A stretch of 27,704 nt of DNA from Apostichopus leukothele (lineage: Eukaryota > Echinodermata > Holothuroidea > Aspidochirotida > Stichopodidae). Below, one piece after another: positions 23,101 through 27,385 of this stretch. A program made the translations under genes and the position numbers. Where the stretch lies: contig JAAAKB020276436.1 in the NCBI GenBank assembly GCA_010014835.2, positions 1-27,704 of the forward strand, written 5' to 3'. Below the pieces are notes generated by a model. It did not search any database and was not told the origin of the DNA. It saw only the letters and a list, made by a program, of their open reading frames with translations. Each line of letters starts with the position of its first letter. Position 1 is the first letter of the stretch.

Positions 23101-25453
23101 CTTCGAACAGAGCTGTGATCTCTCAACGCAGTTCGATATTCATCACAGAAGATTATTACTTATCTTATAAAGGTTTCTGTTTGATCTTCTGTGACGATGG
23201 TAAGTTCAGCAAGGATGTCATTAAAGACCAACGTTACTTAACTTTAACTCTTCGAACAGAGCTGTGCTCTCTCAACACAGTTCGATATTTTGACATTTTT
23301 CTTTTTCAGTCAAGTAACCATAAACGTTATGTTACGTTTAGATTAACAAACTCCAGGGAGAAGATGAGATAGTAACAGCTTCATTGTTGGTGGTGTCTTC
23401 CGAGAATTTGTTTAAAATGTGTCAGCTGAATCAGCTACATGTAGCTTTCATAGCAATAACTTGATCATCTGGACCCCAAGGAATATTTTTGTCAGCAGAT
23501 AATGTCCAAGAAAGGAAAGAAAGAAAGAACTGTGTGCTAGTATTATGTTTCTATGACTATTTCAGTGTTCAAGATATTCATCGGTAAAGTATATGCTAAA
23601 TCTCTGGAACGCTCCTTTAAAGGCTAAGTTGATGATGACCGTAGGCCTTTAATGTTAATCCATTGTTTTTTATTAATTCTAAAAACTCAATCTAACCACA
23701 TACTTTCAAATTATTTATAAACAACAGCTCAGCCATTTGGTGACTAGTCAACACCATTTGTCCCCTGGCAACATTTTATTGTATCGTATTTGTAAACATG
23801 TTATTTGGTGCCATACAAGTTATATGTTTCCCCATTGACGCTTGTGTTACATTTGAGGAACTGACCTTACTTACACCAGTAACCGAACAGAGCAAGTCAC
23901 AGGGAGAGAATGACCAGACCAAGGCACCGGATCTAGCCAGACGGAGCTGGCTAGACCGGCTGCCCTTGGCAGGCTACGGTAAAGTTGGTGGTAGTTTTTT
24001 CTTGTGAGTTGAGCGCCGATGGCGCGGGAAAATGCATAAGTAATCTGTCCAGAAGATTAGTCGTTCGCTCATAAGTAGCCCCATTAATCAAGTGGTTTGG
24101 CGGTTCGGCTGTAAGTTGAATGGATTGAAATACCTTCTGCTTTTCCCTTAGGAACTTATGATAACGGATACAACGAATGCGTCGAGTGTCCTACTAACTG
24201 TGCGCTCTGCCTCCAATTTGCTGGAGAGGTTGTCATATGTATTGAGTGTGAAGGATCGGCGTGAGTATACGTTACCAAATCATTTTCAAACATTTCGGTT
24301 TTGTTCGAATTCAAAACTTTACTCCACAGAATGGTAGGAAATTACACCATCGTCTAATATAGACCATATCAGGATCCCCCCCTTCTAACATTTGGTGCCA
24401 ATGGTGGTGAGTTTGTTGTCAATGGTAAAACGAAAGTTACTTGCCAAGTAGTAGTAATATTGCCAATAATTCCCAGACCTTCTCAATTGGCAGTCACGAT
24501 TTTAAAGATATCATTCATAGTACTCACGATGATCTTACGAAAAAAGTCACACTTTGGAACAAAACAGTTCCAAAAGTTTGGGAGAGAGCCCCACTTCAGC
24601 ACAAAGAAATCATAGTACAGTTGAATGTAAATAGTGTCCTGCATCCCTGGCAAGCAGAAGGTAAATACAACAGTTGTGTCTCCTTGAACGGTGACACAAA
24701 TCCAACACGACGTCTTGAGCTTACTTGACAGAGATCTCTGTGAAGAACAAACTCCCCCCCAAAACAGTTACAAAAAATTTTCTTATTCTGATGTGCGGAT
24801 ATCGTAGTTTAAAAGTGATGTCTGGGAGCTGTCAGTTTGTAAATCTGTGATGTCATACTCCACTAGGATCTGAAATCCTTTTTCGTTGTCTTTGATTTTT
24901 GTTCTCACGGTAAAATGTTAACTGTGCCGACTCGGAATCCCCTAGCCACCATGTGACATGGCTTCAACATCTTAGATTTGGCATTGGCATCACCCATCTC
25001 CATGAAAGAAATTTAACATTGTCGTAAAGTAAAGGTAAACATAAGAAAAAATATGAAGCACATGTGGCTGGATGATGACGTATTTGAGACTTGATCAAGT
25101 TGTCTTCCTTTGTCTGTGAGGAATATTGAATCTGTGATTTATCTCTCCCAAATGGAATATAAAGACAACCTGTATTACACAGACCAATAAAGTTGGGTGG
25201 GTTTGTGGTCAACTTTAACGTCTAAAACCATCATTGGTATTTCGATACATTTCATGTTAGATAGCCGATGATGTCCCATCAGTAGCCTCTGTTGATTCTG
25301 TTTCTTAAACCTTCGTTAGGTATCTCGATGGAGACGAGTGTGTTGAAGATTGTGGCGCTGGTACTTTCAACGGTCCAAACGGGTGTGTGGAATGTCACAC
25401 AAACTGTATCTCATGCTGGGGACCTGGAGTTTCTGAATGTAGAGAGTGCAATT
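1962..25453 (+). CDS. PCSK5: Furin-type proprotein convertase, multi-repeat class (18 exons, 3'-incomplete)
   Basis: Secretory-pathway serine endoprotease of the kexin/furin subfamily of S8 subtilases, which cleaves precursor proteins after paired basic residues. Exons: 1962-2144, 2788-2889, 3358-3459, 10767-10895, 11427-11503, 12411-12499, 13008-13180, 13738-13950, 14521-14621, 15292-15392, 16450-16567, 17226-17524, 17918-18179, 20567-20757, 21614-21938, 22941-23050, 24152-24260, 25320-25453. All junctions are GT..AG and phase-consistent, giving 2818 nt (939 codons plus 1 base). Domains: signal peptide 1-26, prodomain to R110, catalytic domain with D158, H199, N300 and S373, P domain about 455-575 with RGD 500-502, then cysteine-rich furin repeats from C622. 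The triad spacing equals human furin with a +5 offset. At least 6.5 repeats point to the PCSK5/PCSK6/Furin-2 branch rather than furin itself; the symbol is the closest family name, not proven orthology. No stop codon, transmembrane segment or cytoplasmic tail is visible, so the 3' end is missing. Confidence 0.93.
2145..2787 (+). other. Intron 1
   Basis: 643 bases between donor GTAAGT (2145) and acceptor TTTTGGCAG (ends 2787), phase 0. A T-rich tract precedes the acceptor. No coding signal or recognisable repeat seen. Confidence 0.85.
2788..2889 (+). CDS. PCSK5: Convertase exon 2: prodomain, secondary cleavage loop
   Basis: 34 codons, phase 0 to 0, residues 62-95. It reads [20 protein letters not shown], aligning with the furin prodomain around its internal cleavage loop (HRGVTKRSLS). 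H73 sits where the furin prodomain carries its pH-sensing histidine (H69), and KR 78-79 matches the internal cleavage position (R75 in furin). The P6 arginine of furin (R70) is N74 here. Donor is GTAAAG at 2890; a second GT at 2896 would add two codons (VK) and cannot be excluded. Confidence 0.9.
2890..3357 (+). other. Intron 2 with G-rich palindrome
   Basis: 468 bases. Contains a G9/C6-flanked palindrome centred on GGGATATCCC near 3017-3043. Otherwise AT-rich with no gene signal. Acceptor is CATTTCAG ending at 3357, after a T-rich tract. Confidence 0.85.
3358..3459 (+). CDS. PCSK5: Convertase exon 3: end of prodomain and activation site
   Basis: 34 codons, phase 0 to 0, residues 96-129. [16 protein letters not shown] matches the furin pattern VQWLEQQVAKRRTKR|D, so R110 is the predicted autocatalytic activation site (R-V-K-R, fitting the R-X-K/R-R rule) and the mature protease begins at D111. 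An N-glycosylation sequon NDT (113-115) lies just after the cut. The exon ends LWASQWYL, matching the furin FPQQWYL region. Donor GTAAGT at 3460. Confidence 0.94.
4440..4453 (+). repeat. Poly-G run (G14)
   Basis: Fourteen consecutive G in intron 3. Low-complexity tract, prone to length polymorphism and sequencing error. Confidence 0.95.
5081..5604 (+). repeat. Tandem duplication, ~253-base unit, diverged
   Basis: Unit 1 (5081-5333) and unit 2 (5334-5604) start with the same stretch (ATTATATGAGTACGATTTCC) and end with the same stretch (CCATGGCCCATTACCCCATT). In between they share most sequence with scattered substitutions and small indels; unit 2 is about 18 bases longer. Shared landmarks include GTTCTTGCACAGACATGTCT and ACACAGAAGGGGTAAATG. 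Unit 2 keeps a hAT-like end motif that unit 1 has lost. Neither unit looks coding. Confidence 0.9.
5529..5543 (+). mobile_element. hAT-type transposon end motif (CAGTGGTTCCCAACC)
   Basis: CAGTGGTTCCCAACC followed by T-rich sequence is the form of the terminal inverted repeat of many animal hAT elements and their non-autonomous relatives. It lies inside unit 2 of the tandem duplication. The matching opposite end was not found nearby, so this is a relic or solo end. Family assignment is from motif memory. Confidence 0.4.
6741..6798 (+). repeat. Perfect 29-base tandem duplication
   Basis: Two identical 29-base units (6741-6769 and 6770-6798), each starting ATATATATGGTCCC and ending TTGTCTGACA. 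No mismatch, so recent or maintained. Intronic. Confidence 0.95.
10767..10895 (+). CDS. PCSK5: Convertase exon 4: catalytic Asp
   Basis: 43 codons, phase 0 to 0, residues 130-172. [20 protein letters not shown] then [17 protein letters not shown] contains the S8 Asp-box, with catalytic D158 the first Asp of DDG, matching human furin D153. The acceptor is TTACACAG ending at 10766. The frame is open far upstream of the acceptor, including an ATG at 10689 (see findings). Donor GTGAGT at 10896. Confidence 0.95.
10896..11426 (+). other. Intron 4
   Basis: 531 bases, phase 0. AT-rich, with a T9 run near 11278. No gene or clear repeat seen. Confidence 0.85.
11427..11503 (+). CDS. PCSK5: Convertase exon 5: protease domain linker between Asp and His boxes
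   Basis: 77 bases, phase 0 to 2, residues 173-197 and the first two bases of E198. [20 protein letters not shown] matches the conserved NYDPGASFDVNDQDPDPQPRY stretch of furin, part of its calcium-binding region. Donor GTGAGT at 11504. Confidence 0.93.
11504..12410 (+). other. Intron 5
   Basis: 907 bases, phase 2. No coding signal seen. Acceptor is CTTCCATCCCAG ending at 12410, with a good pyrimidine tract. Confidence 0.85.
12411..12499 (+). CDS. PCSK5: Convertase exon 6: catalytic His
   Basis: 89 bases, phase 2 to 1. Completes E198 and encodes [20 protein letters not shown] then [11 protein letters not shown]199 in HGTRCAG is the catalytic histidine (furin H194). NAS at the end is a possible N-glycosylation sequon. 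Donor GTATGT at 12500. Confidence 0.95.
12500..13007 (+). other. Intron 6
   Basis: 508 bases, phase 1. AT-rich, with an A11 run near 12594. No gene or clear repeat seen. Confidence 0.85.
13008..13180 (+). CDS. PCSK5: Convertase exon 7: substrate-binding region
   Basis: 173 bases, phase 1 to 0, residues 228-285. [13 protein letters not shown] and the hallmark [20 protein letters not shown] block are diagnostic for kexin/furin proteases; in furin these segments line the S1/S2 subsites ([25 protein letters not shown]). D-to-N within EDNG replaces the second Asp of EDDG. Donor GTTAGT at 13181. Confidence 0.95.
13181..13737 (+). other. Intron 7
   Basis: 557 bases, phase 0, no recognised content. 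Acceptor is TTCCGGCAG ending at 13737. Confidence 0.85.
13738..13950 (+). CDS. PCSK5: Convertase exon 8: oxyanion Asn, with polybasic insert
   Basis: 71 codons, phase 0 to 0, residues 286-356. [17 protein letters not shown] contains oxyanion-hole N300 (furin N295). It continues through [18 protein letters not shown] and [18 protein letters not shown], all highly conserved, then ends GGRRKRKV where furin has GNQNEKQIV. The RRKR at 351-354 is itself a furin-type consensus. Donor GTAAAG at 13951 is the only donor here in the phase needed by exon 9. Confidence 0.94.
13951..14520 (+). other. Intron 8
   Basis: 570 bases, phase 0. Several T-rich runs, no gene signal. The long open frame over 14219-14713 is chance read-through across exon 9 in the wrong frame. 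Confidence 0.85.
14521..14621 (+). CDS. PCSK5: Convertase exon 9: catalytic Ser
   Basis: 101 bases, phase 0 to 2, residues 357-389 plus two bases of N390. [21 protein letters not shown] contains catalytic S373 (furin S368), then [12 protein letters not shown]. The residue usually His before TGTSASAP in furin/PC5 is Phe here. Acceptor TTAACAACAG ends at 14520; donor GTAAGT at 14622. Confidence 0.95.
14622..15291 (+). other. Intron 9
   Basis: 670 bases, phase 2. A short CT microsatellite lies near 14856-14870. No gene signal. Confidence 0.85.
15292..15392 (+). CDS. PCSK5: Convertase exon 10: C-terminal part of protease domain
   Basis: 101 bases, phase 2 to 1, residues 390-423. [20 protein letters not shown] then [14 protein letters not shown] matches the NKNLTWRDMQHLVVQTSKP..NDWATNGVGRK block of furin. 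Donor GTAGGA at 15393 is weaker than the others but is the one in phase. Confidence 0.93.
15527..15549 (+). repeat. G-quadruplex-forming motif
   Basis: Four G tracts (G3, G3, G4, G10) separated by single bases, on the coding strand in intron 10. It fits the G3+N1-7 rule for quadruplex formation, and the same form would exist in the pre-mRNA. Confidence 0.8.
16080..16099 (+). repeat. C12-A8 homopolymer tract
   Basis: Twelve C followed by eight A in intron 10. Low-complexity sequence with no other content. Confidence 0.9.
16450..16567 (+). CDS. PCSK5: Convertase exon 11: end of protease domain
   Basis: 118 bases, phase 1 to 2, residues 424-462 plus two bases of K463. [20 protein letters not shown] then [19 protein letters not shown] matches [16 protein letters not shown] of PC5 very closely (furin has VSHSYGYGLLDAGAMV), which favours the PCSK5/6 branch. 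Donor GTAAGT at 16568. Confidence 0.95.
16568..17225 (+). other. Intron 11
   Basis: 658 bases, phase 2. No gene or clear repeat seen. Acceptor CTCATACACAG ends at 17225; another AG nine bases further (17234) is also possible and would remove three codons. Confidence 0.85.
17226..17524 (+). CDS. PCSK5: Convertase exon 12: P domain with RGD
   Basis: 299 bases, phase 2 to 1, residues 463-562. It encodes most of the P (homo-B) domain that stabilises the protease fold. Conserved landmarks: [20 protein letters not shown], with RGD 500-502 (furin RGD 498-500), [22 protein letters not shown] and GTWILEI. NVT 492-494 is a glycosylation sequon. The arginine-rich loop RIRDRRRGS (near 521-529) is more basic than the furin equivalent. 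Donor GTGAGT at 17525. Confidence 0.95.
17525..17917 (+). other. Intron 12 with purine-rich tract
   Basis: 393 bases, phase 1. Long A/G-rich tract at about 17588-17641. No gene signal. Confidence 0.85.
17918..18179 (+). CDS. PCSK5: Convertase exon 13: end of P domain, acidic linker, first Cys repeat
   Basis: 262 bases, phase 1 to 2, residues 563-649. [14 protein letters not shown] closes the P domain (furin GTLTKFTLVLYGTA). A linker follows with VKR|D (KR 597-598), then the acidic run 599-619 with nine Asp/Glu and Tyr 605 and 609 flanked by acids. The cysteine-rich region starts at C622: [20 protein letters not shown]. Donor GTAAGT at 18180. Confidence 0.93.
18585..19060 (+). repeat. Degenerate tandem repeat rich in AGGTCA half-sites
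   Basis: Four diverged units starting near 18591, 18730, 18853 and 19001, so spaced about 123-148 bases. Each combines a GGTCAAAGGTCA-like start, a block like CAGAGGTCAAAGT..TGAAAACCTT, then TTGGATGAACTGCAT and GTTCAAAATCC-like segments. Direct repeats with one-base spacing occur at 18730-18742 (GGGTCA-A-AGGTCA) and 19002-19014 (AAGTCA-A-AGGTCA). Presumed dispersed repeat family; no coding content. Confidence 0.75.
19400..19560 (-). mobile_element. Possible LINE reverse-transcriptase C-terminal remnant
   Basis: On the minus strand around 19449-19490 the reading gives YWNKLPGS, the form of the conserved W-N-x-L-P motif near the end of many non-LTR retrotransposon reverse transcriptases. Upstream there are stops in the frame and the rest is too decayed to judge. 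Confidence 0.3.
19601..19620 (+). repeat. (CT)n microsatellite
   Basis: About nine CT units, intronic. Shorter CT runs occur at 7397-7409 and 14856-14870. Confidence 0.9.
19944..20064 (-). mobile_element. LINE (non-LTR retrotransposon) reverse-transcriptase tail, decayed
   Basis: On the minus strand, reading from about 20064 to a TAG stop at 19944-19946, one frame gives [20 protein letters not shown]. This fits the W-N-x-L-P ... F-K-x-R-L ending seen in many non-LTR retrotransposon polymerases. A one-base frame shift separates it from the open frame upstream (to about 20343), which may be more of the same element or chance. Dead copy inside intron 13, antisense to the convertase gene. Confidence 0.55.
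20567..20757 (+). CDS. PCSK5: Convertase exon 14: cysteine-rich repeats 1-2
   Basis: 191 bases, phase 2 to 1, residues 650-713. [13 protein letters not shown] completes repeat 1, then [20 protein letters not shown] and [18 protein letters not shown] form repeat 2. The pattern CxxC..CxxC..CxxC..C is that of furin-like repeats, which in PC5/PACE4 bind the cell surface or matrix. Donor GTAGGT at 20758. Confidence 0.93.
20758..21613 (+). other. Intron 14 with purine-rich tract
   Basis: 856 bases, phase 1. A/G-rich stretch at about 21241-21480. The minus-strand open frame here is an artefact of that composition. Acceptor ATTTCCTCCAG ends at 21613. Confidence 0.85.
21614..21938 (+). CDS. PCSK5: Convertase exon 15: cysteine-rich repeats 3-4
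   Basis: 325 bases, the longest exon, phase 1 to 2, residues 714-821. Repeat 3: [20 protein letters not shown] ... GGSCVEKC. Repeat 4: [19 protein letters not shown] then [14 protein letters not shown] ... DAEC. The GC content is clearly higher than the surrounding introns. Open frames on the minus strand here are shadows. Donor GTAAGT at 21939. Confidence 0.95.
22350..22615 (+). mobile_element. SINE-like retroposon copy, tRNA-derived type
   Basis: The stretch GGATTGGGTCCTGGACGG, then AAGGCAAGACCCTTAATCC, CACCAAGGTGTTGAAATGGG and GACCTATGGGGTAA resembles the B-box region and body of tRNA-derived SINEs common in marine invertebrates (forms like 'GGGCAAGACACTTAA..CACCCAGGTGTAAATGGGTACCTG'). 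Diverged; exact ends and target-site duplications were not established. Confidence 0.6.
22669..22735 (+). repeat. 13-base minisatellite (TACTATCTTGTTG)n
   Basis: Four full 13-base units from 22669 to 22720, then a shortened unit and a TACTATG remnant to 22735. The copies are identical, so the array is young. Intronic. Confidence 0.93.
22819..22848 (+). repeat. G-rich tract, possible G-quadruplex
   Basis: G6, GG, G4 and G9 tracts within 30 bases, about 90 bases upstream of the exon 16 acceptor, on the coding strand. Fits a quadruplex rule if the long run is split. Confidence 0.65.
22941..23050 (+). CDS. PCSK5: Convertase exon 16: cysteine-rich repeat 5
   Basis: 110 bases, phase 2 to 1, residues 822-858. 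[20 protein letters not shown] then [18 protein letters not shown] is a full furin-like repeat with a glycosylation sequon NCT. Donor GTAAGT at 23051. The 3' half of this exon, its donor and 90 bases of intron are duplicated just downstream. Confidence 0.94.
22999..23289 (+). repeat. 149-base tandem duplication of the exon 16 3' half
   Basis: Copy 1 (22999-23140) and copy 2 (23148-23289) are 142 bases each, separated by 7 bases, so the period is 149. I count six substitutions and no indels (about 96% identity). Each copy holds the last 52 coding bases of exon 16, the GTAAGT donor and 90 bases of intron. Copy 2 carries one amino-acid change in the exonic part (S to F in KGSCLIF). Confidence 0.95.
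23149..23199 (+). pseudogene. Candidate duplicated mini-exon 16b (51 nt, frame-preserving)
   Basis: Copy 2 is preceded by ATTCATCACAG, giving an AG acceptor at 23147-23148, and ends at the same GTAAGT donor (23200). A 51-base exon would enter in phase 1 and leave in phase 1, adding 17 residues ([17 protein letters not shown]) without shifting the frame. It carries only two cysteines of a repeat. The polypyrimidine tract is weak. It may be a non-functional partial exon copy or an optional exon. Confidence 0.4.
23933..23956 (+). repeat. Inverted repeat (CTAGCCAG / CTGGCTAG)
   Basis: Perfect 8-base arms around a 6-base loop, flanked on both sides by CCGG. It lies inside a GC-richer island of intron 16 and could form a hairpin in DNA or RNA. 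Confidence 0.8.
24152..24260 (+). CDS. PCSK5: Convertase exon 17: cysteine-rich repeat 6
   Basis: 109 bases, phase 1 to 2, residues 859-894. [19 protein letters not shown] then [17 protein letters not shown]. Joined to exon 16 it restores the usual [13 protein letters not shown] spacing between repeats, so direct 16-17 splicing is the expected main form. Donor GTGAGT at 24261. Confidence 0.93.
24261..25319 (+). other. Intron 17
   Basis: 1059 bases, phase 2. A 95-codon open frame at 24441-24728 has no recognisable domain, and no splice sites are convincingly placed around it. No other content recognised. Acceptor CTTCGTTAG ends at 25319. Confidence 0.85.
25320..25453 (+). CDS. PCSK5: Convertase exon 18: end of repeat 6 and start of repeat 7
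   Basis: 134 bases, phase 2 to 1, residues 895-939. [20 protein letters not shown] completes repeat 6 and [19 protein letters not shown] then RECN opens repeat 7. Donor TGTAAGT (GT at 25454) is strong, so further exons are expected. If unspliced, the frame continues 13 more codons ([13 protein letters not shown]) to TGA at 25492-25494. Confidence 0.92.
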
Positions 25454-25834
25454 GTAAGTTATCACAGTACAAGAGTTGCATCTTCTGCCATTGAATTTAT
25501 CTTTGCCATTCTTTTTTAGAATCTTGTTTAACTTTCTGTTGGATCATGTCAACAATTCTCCCATGAGTAATAGGCCACTAACTTCTCTCTACATTGTGGC
25601 GCTTGGCTTGTGGTGACTGTAACTCTTCTGTAAAACCAGTGAATGCAATGTTTGATGTCCACAAGAGAGTGCTACAAATCAGAGCTGGAAATCTCGGATC
25701 TTTTCTGGTTGTCACTTAGCACTTGGACAAATTTAACTCACTTGCTCTACATGAGCCAGATAGTTATTTTGAATTTTGAGCACATTATATGGCAAGGAAT
25801 CACAACAAACCCAATTGGCTTTCTGGTTATACTA

Positions 25835-26300
25835 TGTCACTAGAGTGTCCGCCTCAAAATCCTTAGGTTCCAGGATCAAAATTCCGCCAGGAGCCAGATT
25901 CTCTTGACCTATTCAAACATCGCTGCAGTGCAGTGGTGACTTGCGGAGTCTCCGTGCATTTGGTATTTCTGTTTTGTGAACTTGGGAAAGGGGTTTGTTA
26001 CTGTTCTTGACTTGGTTTTCGAAACAACTTTGTTCGTTATGGCTGCACTGCAGTGATGTCGAATGGGGTGCCTTTGCCTACCTCAGTATTTGAGAAAGTG
26101 GCCGGATGCTGGGGCATACACTCTCGTCCGTCGGATGTGGACGTTAAATGGCTGTCCCAGGAGCAGGAATGGGAGCGAATTCACACCCCTGCCTCGTTAT
26201 CCTCTGAACACTTATCGAAAAGAGAAGGCTCGAAATAAGCCGGTGTTCATCCACGATCTAACACGGATAGGGTCTCAAATAAGCTACTGCAAGGCTTCCT
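25835..26300 (+). mobile_element. SINE-like retroposon, tRNA-related head and conserved tail
   Basis: Head: CACTAGAGTGTCCGCCTCAA..AGGTTCCAGGATCAAAATTCC resembles tRNA-like A and B box regions. Tail: CACTCTCGTCCGTCGGAT, GACGTTAAATGGCTGTCCCA, then CGAAAAGAGAAGGCTCGAAA has the form of the tail shared by many SINEs of echinoderms and other marine invertebrates. The middle seems interrupted by a short inverted-repeat element. Family match is from memory of motif form. Confidence 0.6.
25917..26059 (+). mobile_element. Possible small MITE-like insertion with 17-base inverted repeats
   Basis: 25917-25933 (ACATCGCTGCAGTGCAG) and the reverse complement of 26043-26059 agree at 16 of 17 bases. The 143-base segment sits between the head and tail of the SINE-like copy. 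No target-site duplication was recognised, so it may instead be a hairpin internal to the SINE. Confidence 0.4.
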
Positions 26301-27219
26301 GTTCCTTGGGTCTCTAAACTAAACTATAAACTTAACATGATCTTAGCATTTACCATCAATACCTGTTCTTGTTAAAAAAAATATGGGTTGAATCTAAAAC
26401 CCTTCAACTGATATATGAGTGAAACATGTTCTAAATATGTAACTTTGCACAAATGATGCAAATAGTTGTATTGTTTTTCTAAAAGTTAGACTTTGGTATA
26501 AGATGATATTGTAAAGTGTCTATGATGTGTTACTTCTCCTCTCTCAATCATTTATATTCTAACATGTCTATAGTGATTCGTTAACCTCTACAAGCACTCT
26601 CCCACCCCTGTCGCCTTCGTCTAGCATCTCTACTACGTAAAGTGTCTAGGTCATTGCATTTCATGGATTTCGTCATTTAGTGTTGTTGTAGTTGATGAAT
26701 CCAGAATGGTTAGGAAACTTGTAGCAGCTCATTTGAAAACCTATTCATTTAAGATTAAATCCCTATTCATGTGAGGAATTGTGGGATTAACACTGGCTTT
26801 TACGAAGCATTCACTAGTTGCTGATTCATGTTCCCCTCCAAGGGAAGAGAGTCTACCCAGCGTACATTCTCAAATACATTCATACTTAAAAATACCTTGG
26901 CAAGTTGTTTTGAAATCAGTGAGACGACCAAAACCCACTTCAAAACCACAAAAAAAAGAAACTTAAGGATGAGTCCCGCTCTATGCCAAAGTGCCACATT
27001 TTTAAATTACCATTGTAACAAGCACTTGGTCATGGAAGTATTTTGCCAGAAATTTGGTCTGGTCCTGGGTTGTGAAATGTAGTACCCAGCATTGGAAGAG
27101 GATGAAATGAGAAATTACACTATGGATTGTTGTTTAGATTTGGAACAGATGTAAAAGAAAGTGTTACCAAGTCCAAAATAACTGTCCATTTCTCCTTCTG
27201 TTTGCTTTTATGATTTCAG

Positions 27220-27385
27220 GGGCTTGTTCCTCATCGATCCAGACGGTATGGTTAGACACATGAGCATCAACGATTTGCCAGTCGGTCGCTCCGTAGAGGA
27301 GGTTCTCAGACTCGTCAAGGCCTTCCAGTTTGTCGAGACTCACGGCGAAGTCTGTCCAGCTGGATGGCAACCTGACGCAGAAACA
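27220..27385 (+). CDS. PRDX: Typical 2-Cys peroxiredoxin, single internal exon (partial gene)
   Basis: Thiol peroxidase that reduces H2O2 and organic peroxides using thioredoxin. One exon of 166 bases, entering with one base of a split codon (upstream phase 2) and leaving in phase 0 at GTTAGT (27386). The peptide runs [64 protein letters not shown] contains the resolving cysteine of typical 2-Cys peroxiredoxins, and the [11 protein letters not shown] block is diagnostic. It resembles the PRDX1-4 group, perhaps closest to mitochondrial PRDX3. The peroxidatic-Cys exon (FVCPTE) and the C-terminal YF-motif exon are not in the window. Confidence 0.9.

Larger units (their letters stand above)
23051..24151 (+). 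other. Intron 16 with partial exon duplication
   Basis: 1101 bases, phase 1. After the duplicated segment comes AT-rich DNA, a GAAA-rich stretch (23512-23530), and a second candidate optional exon at 23880-23978 (see findings). Acceptor TTTTCCCTTAG ends at 24151. Confidence 0.8.
25454..27219 (+). other. Gap between convertase exon 18 and the peroxiredoxin exon
   Basis: 1766 bases with no recognisable exon of either gene. It contains a SINE-like copy (25835-26300) and apparently a small inverted-repeat insertion within it (25917-26059). From 26300 to 27219 I see only AT-rich DNA with no clear gene, polyadenylation or promoter signal that I would trust. Confidence 0.75.

Noticed and set aside
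24441-24728. 95-codon open frame in intron 17
   Set aside because: No ATG start in frame at its head, no recognised family, no matching splice sites. Could be an old element, but this is not supportable.
26053-26317. Open frames over the SINE tail
   Set aside because: They lie inside a repeat-derived segment and carry no domain.
25320-27385. A convertase-peroxiredoxin fusion protein
   Set aside because: Phases do not match (1 versus 2); a direct splice gives an early stop.
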